A DNA stretch of 64,000 nucleotides from the NCBI GenBank assembly GCA_963735955.1, contig CAVTND010000017.1, positions 30,649 through 94,648 of the forward strand, written 5' to 3'. The position numbers and the translations under genes were made by a program. A model generated the notes under the pieces. That model did not search any database, was not told the DNA's origin, and saw only the letters and a list, made by a program, of their open reading frames with translations. The DNA is from CAVTND01 sp963735955 (GTDB taxonomy: Bacteria; Pseudomonadota; Gammaproteobacteria; Burkholderiales; Burkholderiaceae_F). This document shows, in pieces, positions 57,472-64,000 of the stretch. Position 1 is the stretch's first letter, and every line of letters begins with the position of its first letter.

Positions 57472-58035
57472 ATGGACACGCCCACATTTCCGACCGACCC
57501 GCAGCCTGCAGTCGCTGAGCGGCGCACCCGTCACGGCACGCTTCGGCGCTCGTTGCATTTCCTCGCGGCGCTCACGCTGTTTGTCGGTCTGACGACAGCA
57601 GGAGCTGCCGGTGCGGAACCTCATCGTGCCCAGCTGAACTTTGATCCGCGGCTCGTGCTTGCCTGGGTCGCTCGTCAGATGAACGTCACGCTGCGGCCGG
57701 AAGTTCCCCTGCCGGCGATCTATCTTGAGAGCAGTACTCCGCTGCAACGCTTTCAGGATGCGATCGCACCGCAATGGCATTTTCGACCACCCATGTTCGC
57801 CAACGCTTTCGCAAGCGCCAGCAACGAGATCTTTCTGATCGACGACCCGGACTACTACGAGCGCCGCAAGACGACGATCGACGACTCGCTCGCCCATGAG
57901 TTCGCACACTACATTCAGGTGCACTATCAGAATGCCGACCTGTCGGACCATACCTGCGAACAGGATGCGATCGCGGTCCAGCAATCGTTCAGCGAGGGGT
58001 ATCGGGAGCGTGCCATCCTTCGAGTTCCCGGTTAG
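57472..58035 (+). CDS. Exported protein with HExxH zincin-like motif
   Basis: 187 residues from ATG 57472 (a GTG at 57445 is an alternative). A hydrophobic export or anchor segment spans about residues 30-50 (LHFLAALTLFVGLTTAGAA). The mature part has HEFAH at residues 142-146 in LAHEFAHYIQVHYQ, and CEQDAIAVQ with E163. The spacing fits a gluzincin-type metal site (H, H and a downstream E). I do not recognise the family by name, and no activity is known. It sits between the kinase and an SRPBCC protein on the other strand. Confidence 0.65.
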   Translation: MDTPTFPTDPQPAVAERRTRHGTLRRSLHFLAALTLFVGLTTAGAAGAEPHRAQLNFDPRLVLAWVARQMNVTLRPEVPLPAIYLESSTPLQRFQDAIAPQWHFRPPMFANAFASASNEIFLIDDPDYYERRKTTIDDSLAHEFAHYIQVHYQNADLSDHTCEQDAIAVQQSFSEGYRERAILRVPG

Positions 58036-58123
58036 CGTGGCTCTGCTGCCAGGCCCTGGGGCTCGGGCGAAGCGCCCAGCAAGAATCCGCGGCAGCTTGG
58101 CGCAAACTTGACGGCCGGCAATC

Positions 58124-58700
58124 TCACTTCTTCTGCAGCGCCTGCTCGTGCATCTTCTTCAGCATAGCCATCCACTCGGTCCAGTCGATCGGTCCGGTTT
58201 CAAATCGTTTCTTAAGATTCGCCAGGACACCGCCCCAGGCGCGATCGAAGTAAGCGTAGGCCTTGTCCCACTCTCCGCCGTCACCCCAGCCGGTGTGGTG
58301 AACGGTGACCCGGGTCTGCCGCTCGCCGACCGGTTCGATGCGAATGACGACGAAGGTGTTCTGCTTGCGCGCCTCCGGCAGTTGCGGGGGTGCGTTCCAG
58401 TCGAATGACAGCATCCTCTTCGGCTGCAAGGCGAGATAACGCATGCTGTCTGCGCCTTTCATGCCAGGCTCGGCCAACGGATCGATGTAGATCTGGAAGG
58501 CGCCTCCGACCTGCGGGATCGATCTTTGCATCGGGTGCAAAGAAGCTGGTGATTCCATCGCGCGTCGTCCACGCGTCCCAGGCTTGATCGACGGTCGCTG
58601 CGATCACGACCTCCTTGTCGATCGAGCGTTCGACTGCGCCGCCGGCCGGTGAGAACAGGGCAGCCAGCAAAACCAGGCAAGCAGACCGCAGCGAATTCAT
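58124..58700 (-). CDS. Exported SRPBCC/AHSA1-type protein, one frameshift
   Basis: From ATG 58700, with AGAGGTG upstream. Residues 1-22 form a signal peptide (MNSLRSACLVLLAALFSPAG). The START/Bet v1-like domain follows: VIAATVDQAWDAWTTRDGI, GGAFQIYIDPLAEPGMKG, then RIEPVGERQTRVTVHHTGWG and YFDRAWGGVLANLKKRFE. One extra C near 58517 shifts the frame; the corrected length is 191 residues. It could bind a hydrophobic ligand. Ligand and role unknown. Confidence 0.78.
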
Positions 58701-58879
58701 GTCAAGGCACCTCTGCAGAGAAATTAGCGGGCAACTCGCTCTCAGGTTGAATTGATAGCGCAAGTCTGATCGCGCAATCGGGGAATGCGACGAAAGCCGC
58801 CGGCAAAGCGACCAAGAGGCTCGGTGCACGTTGAAGCAACACTGCAGGGATGGCTCATTCCCAGGAAAATGGGCCGTGA

Positions 58880-59859
58880 TCATGCTGGCCGGATAACAAC
58901 CTTTCCAACCACCTTACGCTGCAGCAGCGCCTCCAGCACTTTCGGCGTCTCGGCCAGAGTCGCCACCCAAGACACATGAGGTTTGAGCTTGCCCTGAACC
59001 AGCCACGAGAACAGTTCGGTCAGCATGGCCGCATTCGCCTGCGGCTCGCGCTGGCGAAGTCGCCCCAGAAGACGCCCACCGCCGATGCCCCTTTGAGCAG
59101 CAGCAGATTGGCCGCGATCTGCGGGATCTCGCCCTGCGCGAAACCGACGACCAGGAAGCGGCCGCGCCAGGCGATCGAACGCAGCGCCAGCCTCGGTCAA
59201 CGGACCACCCACCGGGTCGTAGATCACGTCGCGCCCGTGCCGGCCGTCAGCGGCCTTGATCGCTTCGCGCAGATTCGCCGTCGAATAGTTGATCAGTTCG
59301 TCGGCGCCGTGCGTGCGCGCGGCCGCCAGCTTCTCCTCGCTCGACGCTGCGGCGATGACGCGCGCCCCGGCGAGCTTGCCCGAGTTCGACCGCGGCCAGC
59401 CCGACGCCGCCGCCCGCACCGAGCACCAGCAGCGTTTCGCCCGGCTTGATCTGCGCCCGATCGAACAACGCATGGTGCGAGGTGGCGTAGGTCAGCGTGA
59501 AGGCAGCTGCGGCTTCGTCGCCCACGCCCGGCGGCAGCGGAATCGTCAGCGCCGCAGGCGCGCAGACAAATTCGCGCAAAGGCACCGACGCCGACGAACG
59601 CGATGACGCGGTCTACCGACCTTCAAACGCCTGACGCCTTCCCCGAGCGCATCGACGCTGCCAGCCACTTCGGTGCCCGGAATGAACGGCAGTGGCGGCT
59701 GCAACTGATACTTCTTCTGCACGATCAACGCGTCGGGAAGTTGACGCCCGCGGCGGTCACGCGTATCCGCACCTCACCGGCCTTCGGTTCCGGAAGCGGG
59801 ACGTCCGCCAGCACCAGTTGATCGGGCATGCCCCACTTCACGCACTGAATGGCCTTCAT
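58880..59859 (-). CDS. NADPH:quinone oxidoreductase (MDR superfamily), several frameshifts
   Basis: A zinc-independent medium-chain reductase. From ATG 59859 (MKAIQCVKWGMPDQLVLADV), with GGAGGAGAG just upstream. Segments in order across several frames: VRIRVTAAGVNFPTR, YQLQPPLPFIPGTEVAGSVD, LTYATSHHALFDRAQIKPGE with the nucleotide motif VLGAGGGVGLAAVELG, ARTHGADELINYS, DVIYDPVGG, and the C-terminal LQRKVVGKVVIRPA. About five indels (near 59730, 59600, 59390, 59170, 59080). Probably about 325 residues when corrected. Divergent from the acyl-CoA dehydrogenase gene, sharing a 90-base spacer. Confidence 0.78.
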
Positions 59860-59949
59860 CGCGGCTCTCCTCCGTCGACGCGGACTGTAAACGTCGGGCG
59901 CGAAGCCTGACTGCACGCTGCGCTATCCTCGACCGGAGGAGGACCACTC

Positions 59950-61199
59950 ATGGAATTCGACTACTCGACCAAGGTCCAGGAGCTGCGGTCGCGAGTTGAC
60001 GCGTTCATGCAGGAGCACGTCTTCCCGAACGAGCGGCGCTTCCATGACGAGGTCGAAGAGAACACGCGCAGGGCGCGCGCTGGACGCCGACCACCCTCAT
60101 TGAGGAACTGAAGCCGAAGGCACGCGCGGCCGGGTTGTGGAATCTCTTTCTGCCGCGATTCGCGCGCGGCGCGGGCCTGACGCAACCTCGAAGTACGCAC
60201 CGCTCGCCGAGCTGATGGGACGCGTGCCCTGGGCCTCCGAGGTTTTCAACTGCTCGGCGCCCGACACCGGCAACATGGAGACCATCGAACGCTACGGCAC
60301 GCGAGGAACACAAGAAGCGCTGGCTCGAACCGCTGCTCGACGGCGAGATCCGCTCCGCGTTCGCGATGACCGAGCCGGCTGTGGCCTCGAGCGACGCGAC
60401 CAACATCCAGACCTCGATCGCGCGCGACGGCGACGATTACGTCATCAACGGCCGCAAGTGGTGGACCTCCGGCGCCGGCGATCCGCGCTGCAAGATCTAC
60501 ATCGTGATGGGCAAGACCGATCCCGAAGCGCGCGAAGCATTCGCAGCAGTCGATGATCCTGGTGCCGGCCGACACACCGGGCGTCAAGGTGATGCGGCCG
60601 CTGACCGTGTTCGGCTACGACGACGCGCCGCACGGACATATGGAGAGTCGACTTCGACGAACGTGCGCGTGCCGGCATCGAACATCCTGCTCGGCGAAGG
60701 ACGCGGCTTCGAGATCGCGCAGGGCCGGCTCGGACCGGGCCGCATCCACCACTGCATGCGCTCGATCGGGCTGGCGGAGCGCGCGCTCGGACTGATGTGC
60801 ACGCGTCTCGCGAGTCGCGTCGCCTTCGGCTCCCCGGTCGCGAAGCAAACGGTCTGGCAGGAGCGCATCGCCGATGCGCGCTGCATGATCGACCAGGCGC
60901 GCCTGCTGACGCTGAAGGCGGCTGGCATGATGGACACCGTCGGCAACAAGGCCGCGAAGGCCGAGATCGCGATGATCAAGGTGGTCGCACCGAACGTCGC
61001 CTGCACCGATCTCGACTGGGCGATCCAGGCACATGGCGGGGGCGGCATGTGCGACGACTTCCCGCTCGCCTACGCCTACACGCTGGCGCGCACGCTGCGC
61101 CTGGCCGACGGCCCGACGAAGTTCATCGCAACGCGATCGCCAAGATCGAGATCGCGCAAGCACGTTGGCACCTGCCGCGGAACCGAACCGTCGCGATGA
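59950..61199 (+). CDS. Acyl-CoA dehydrogenase (ACAD10/11-like), many frameshifts
   Basis: An FAD acyl-CoA dehydrogenase. ATG 59950 (MEFDYSTKVQELRSRVDAFM), with GGAGGAGG upstream. Segments: LIEELKPKARAAGLWNLFLP, FAMTEPAVASSDATNIQTSI, INGRKWWTSGAGDPRCKIYI, MILVPADTPGVKVMRPLTVF, NILLGEGRGFEIAQGRLGPG, RIHHCMRSIGLAERALG, and the end WAIQAHGGGGMCDDFPLAYA. About ten single-base changes are needed; it probably ends at TGA 61199, overlapping the GST start. Corrected length about 415 residues. The sequence type is the one fused to APH kinases in ACAD10/ACAD11. Confidence 0.78.
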
Positions 61200-61885
61200 T
61201 CGATCTGTACACCTGGCCGACACCGAACGGCCACAAGATTCACATCATGCTGGAGGAGTGCGGGCTGCCGTACACGCGTGCATGCGGTCGACATCGGCGC
61301 CGGCGACCAGTTCAAGCCCGAGTTCCTGAAGATCAGCCCGAACAACAAGATTCCGGCGATCGTCGATCCCGACGGTCCCGACGGCAAGCCCGATCTCGCT
61401 CTTCGAGTCGGGCGCGATCCTGATCTATCTCGCCGGCAAGACCGGCACGCTTCCTGCCGCCGGACGCGCGCGGCAAGTACGTGGCGCTGCGAGTGGCTGA
61501 TGTTCCAGATGGGCGGCGTCGGACCGATGCTCGGCCAGGCGCACCACTTCCGCATCTACGCGCCGGAGAAGATCGAGTACGCGATCAATCGCTACACGAA
61601 CGAGGCCAAGCGACTCTACGGTGTGATGGAACGCGGCTCGGCGAGGCGACTACGTCGCCGGCGAGTATTCGATCGCCGACATCGCGATCTTTCCGTGGAC
61701 GCGCTCGCACGCGAACCAGGGCATCGACTTGGCGGACTACCCGAACGTGAAGCGCTGGTTCGACGCGATCGATGCGCGCCCCGCGGTGCAGCGCGGCGTC
61801 AAGGTGCTGGCCGACTGGCAGCCGACACCGACGACAAGGAGCACGCGGGAATCTGTTCGGCGACACGCAGTACGAGAGGCGCTGA
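61196..61885 (+). CDS. Glutathione S-transferase (YfcG-like), several frameshifts
   Basis: ATG 61196 overlaps the ACAD stop. Thioredoxin-fold N-terminus IDLYTWPTPNGHKIHIMLEE with NKIPAIVDPDGPDG, and FESGAILIYLAGKTG (Glu-Ser for glutathione). The helical domain has WLMFQMGGVGPMLGQAHHF, SIADIAIFPWTRSHANQGID and YPNVKRWFDAIDARPAVQRG. Several indels lie near 61278, 61400, 61449, 61490 and 61640; net frame is kept and it ends at TGA 61885 (about 229 residues). The WPTPNGHK pattern matches disulfide-bond oxidoreductase-type GSTs. Confidence 0.8.
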
Positions 61886-61910
61886 AGAGCGCCTACTGCA
61901 ACGGGATTCT

Positions 61911-62330
61911 TCAGCAGGTGGCCGAAGGGGAGCGGCATCACTTCGATGCCTTCTTCGGCAAGCTCCGGCGCTTCTTCACGCGAGGCGAGCCGCGGATCGA
62001 TCGCTTCGGCGCCTCGTCGTAGTGGATCGCCCGCGCTTCGTCCGGGAAGCGCTCGCCGACATCTTCCGAGCCCGCCGCAATGTGCGTGCCATTCGCGAGC
62101 AGCGCGGCCCGCATCGCGGCATCGTTCGGCATGGCGACCGCCTGCTTCGCCTCGGGCGCGGACCGCGCCGAGGTTCAGGCGCGGCGCCGACAGCAGCTTC
62201 GCACGGCATGGCTGCCGCACAGCGGGCACTCAAGCAGGCCCTGTTCCATCTGGCGATCGAAGTCCTCGGCCGAGGCAAACCAGCCCTCGAACGTATGATC
62301 CTGATCGCAACAGAGATTGAATACTTTCAT
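61911..62330 (-). CDS. DUF1178 family protein, frameshifted
   Basis: ATG 62330 opens MKVFNLCCDQDHTFEGWFAS, then LLECPLCGSHAVR, a four-cysteine zinc-ribbon pattern. The C-terminal family part is EDVGERFPDEARAIHYDEAP and, in another frame, EEGIEVMPLPF. At least two indels occur, near 62215 and 62000; the stop at 61911 is the likeliest but uncertain. The role of the family is not known. Convergent with the GST gene. Confidence 0.68.
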
Positions 62331-62339
62331 CGTGTTCCT

Positions 62340-62423
62340 TGGTGCCCCGGACTGGATTTGAACCAGTACGCTTGCGACCCGGGATTTTAAGTCCCGTGCG
62401 TCTACCGATTCCGCCACCGGGGC
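62340..62423 (-). tRNA. leuZ: tRNA-Leu (anticodon UAA)
   Basis: 84 bases including encoded CCA. Acceptor arms GCCCCGG and CCGGGGC pair, the anticodon loop is CTTAAAA with anticodon TAA, and a class II variable arm (GGTCGCAAGCG region) and a TTCAAATC T-loop are present. It lies just upstream of DUF1178 on the same strand. Confidence 0.95.
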
Positions 62424-62515
62424 CGGACGGGTATCAGCGTAACAGTTGCACACCTGTCACACCGACCGTCAATTCGAGCGGCGGACGATTTTGCCAGTGA
62501 CCTACACTGCGTCAA

Positions 62516-63531
62516 TTACACCCGGACAATTCCAAGGTCGAGCAGACTTCGTGCCGTGTCCACGATGCTGTCCTCCGGTGAACGCGCCGTCCAGCCCAGT
62601 ACGGCCTTGGCATGGCTTGATTCACGGCGCGTACCCCGGCCGAGTTCGTCGAGCACCTGCCTGATAGTAGGATCAAACAGGGCAGAAAACCTGACCAGAA
62701 TATCCGGTAGCTTGCGCTTCGGCACCTTGTTCGCTTGCGCGCCGAGTCGCTGCTTGAGTATATGCGCGATGTCGATCATCTCGAGGAACGGCCCCGAAGC
62801 GATGAATCGTTCGCCGCTCATATTAGGGGCATTCAGTGCACGCAGGTGGAGGTCGGCGACATCGCGTACATCGACAATGCCGAATCCGATATCCGGGCAT
62901 CCCGGCAGAGCACCGGTGAGCAGTTTTCTCACCAGCTCGATCGAGGTCGAGAAATCGTTGCTCCAGACCGGTCCAAGCACTGCCGCCGGATTGACGGTGC
63001 AGTATTCGATGCCTCCGCCGTCCGCCGCGACCCAGTCGCGCGCCGCCCGCTCGGCAATTGTTTTGGATCTCACGTATGCACTTAAGTCGGGGTCGTTCAG
63101 GTCCGACCAGTCGTCCTCGGTGAACGTCTCCTTCTCCTTCGACCGACCGTAGGCAACTGCCGCCACCGACGACGTCATCACGAAGCGCTTGACTCCCGCC
63201 GCCTTTGCCGCACGCAAGGCACGCAGTGCACCCTCGCGCGCCGGAACGATCAATTCGTTCGGGTCCTTGACCACGTTCGGAGGAAACGGGGATGCGACGT
63301 GCGCGACATGGCTGCAACCGGCCATCGCCTCACTCCATCCATCGTCGCTGGTCAGGTCCGCGGCGAAGAAGCGGACACGGGTGTCATCCACCGTCAGCAG
63401 CTTCCTGACTGCGCTTTCCTTCGTCAGGCTGGCAGCGTTGTGTGCACCACCCATCCGTCGGCAACCAGCTGACGAATCAGAAAGCCAGCGATATATCCAC
63501 TGCCCCCCGACACGAGCACGGTATTCGACAT
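62516..63531 (-). CDS. NAD-dependent epimerase/reductase (extended SDR), one frameshift
   Basis: From ATG 63531: VLVSGGSGYIAGFLIRQLVA (G-x-x-G-x-x-A/G nucleotide site), then, in the next frame, LTKESAVRKLLTVDDTRV, HVAHVASPFPP, TSSVAAVAYG with the catalytic Ser, and YVRSKTIAERAARD (Y-x-x-x-K). One missing base near 63443-63447 is inferred; the 1016-nt span plus one divides by three, about 338 residues. It resembles dihydroflavonol/aldehyde reductases; the substrate is unknown. The raw open frame would extend through tRNA-Cys and is an artefact. Confidence 0.85.
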
Positions 63532-63585
63532 GGCAATTTTCCTCTGCACCAAGACTCAGTGCTTGGCCGATCGGGAACGGAATTG

Positions 63586-63659
63586 TGGAGGCGGGGGTCG
63601 GAATCGAACCGGCGTACACGGATTTGCAGTCCGCTGCATGGCCACTCTGCCACCCCGCC
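63586..63659 (-). tRNA. cysT: tRNA-Cys (anticodon GCA)
   Basis: 74 bases including CCA. Acceptor arms GGCGGGG and CCCCGCC pair (one-base bulge-free), the anticodon loop is CTGCAAA with GCA, and the T-loop is GTTCGATTC. It is upstream of the SDR gene on the same strand. Confidence 0.95.
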
Positions 63660-63973
63660 ATGAGAGGCGACTCTCGTCAGATACAGTCGTATCAGACTCA
63701 ATGTGATTGTAACTTACCGAACTCCGCGACCGAGATTTGGGCAGAAGCCATAGAGACTCTTGTAACCCCCGCGAACCGCCGTGATCGACGGTCGAGGCGA
63801 AAAGTCCGCTGCACACCCTGTCCATTGCCTTGGTTTTGTTCGTACGATCGGGCCTTTCGTGAATCGCGCACCTCACATCTGAAGCGGTAAGCGGCGACTG
63901 TCAGGTAGGCAACACCCGAGAATTGCCTGAGAATCTGAACAACTGAAAATCTGAACAACAAAGGGAGACTCGT
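63660..63973. other. Intergenic region between tRNA-Cys and the last gene
   Basis: No supported gene lies here. It should hold the tRNA-Cys promoter (minus) and the leader of the last gene (plus). A 12-base direct repeat AATCTGAACAAC occurs at 63932-63943 and 63948-63959, a 16-base period. No tRNA-Gly, which often precedes tRNA-Cys in proteobacteria, is visible. Confidence 0.6.
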
Positions 63974-64000
63974 ATGAAATCAATGCGCCCGGTACTGGTG
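63974..64000 (+). CDS. Start of an unidentified gene (9 codons)
   Basis: ATG 63974 follows AGGGAG with a spacing of seven bases. Only MKSMRPVLV is visible, compatible with the n-region of a signal peptide but not diagnostic. The product cannot be named. Confidence 0.55.

Noticed and set aside
61196..61423. Fusion of acyl-CoA dehydrogenase and GST
   Set aside because: One raw frame joins the two, but a single-base correction gives an ATGA overlap and ordinary family ends for both, so a fusion is not supported.
62424..62453. Open frame running through tRNA-Leu into DUF1178
   Set aside because: The extension reads through a clear tRNA; the DUF1178 family start at 62330 is preferred.
63532..63661. 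N-terminal extension of the SDR through tRNA-Cys
   Set aside because: The extension translates tRNA-Cys, and the nucleotide-binding motif is found from ATG 63531 in another frame.

Overview
The window is a high-GC chromosomal segment from a proteobacterium, most likely a betaproteobacterium of Burkholderiales type. The reasons are gene order rather than any one gene: lplT/alr/radA, tsaB-rimI-udg, the run rpsB-tsf-pyrH-frr-uppS-cdsA-dxr-rseP-bamA-skp-lpxD-fabZ-lpxA-lpxB-rnhB followed by an rRNA methyltransferase and ppsR/ppsA, smc-zipA-ligA, and dapC-dapD-dapE-prmB. A squalene-pathway oxidase (hpnE-like) at the left edge suggests hopanoid synthesis. I see no phage, transposase, integrase, CRISPR array or rRNA operon. 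This is core chromosome, with a more accessory right end.

Layout. 0-5 kb: tail of an hpnE-like gene, radA, alr, lplT. 4.3-6.3 kb: tsaB-rimI-udg. 6.3-11.7 kb: a three-gene operon of uncharacterised exported proteins (a 12-residue-repeat protein, DUF1800, DUF1501), divergent from an OmpR/EnvZ-type two-component pair. 11.7-16.7 kb: TerC, then a five-gene membrane/nucleotide operon (NfeD, SPFH, a 36-residue membrane peptide, a cNMP-CBS-nucleotidyltransferase and a DnaQ-type exonuclease). 16.8-20.1 kb: PEP synthase facing its regulatory kinase/phosphorylase. 20.6-35.7 kb: the large minus-strand envelope/lipid A/translation cluster. 36-39.4 kb: map-glnD. 39.4-47.4 kb: def, a nucleoside phosphorylase, ligA, zipA, smc. 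47.6-55.5 kb: queF, lysine-pathway genes with a PilU-type ATPase among them, prmB and an ABC-F ATPase. 55.6-63.5 kb: an acyl-CoA-linked accessory cluster (histidine phosphatase, APH-like kinase, acyl-CoA dehydrogenase, quinone oxidoreductase, GST), two tRNAs and an SDR.

Sequence quality matters here. At least fifteen conserved genes, including essential ones (frr, uppS), are interrupted by single-base insertions or deletions that still leave full-length family matches across two or more frames. The density rises sharply at 56.8-62.3 kb. I annotate these as intact genes carrying probable consensus errors and give the approximate indel positions. Family names are from recognition of sequence motifs only; no database was searched.

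The most promising biology is (1) the kinase plus acyl-CoA dehydrogenase cluster, which looks like a split bacterial counterpart of ACAD10/ACAD11 and the Lva pathway, (2) the SPFH/NfeD/small-membrane-peptide/cNMP-nucleotidyltransferase/exonuclease operon, and (3) the repeat protein-DUF1800-DUF1501 export operon.
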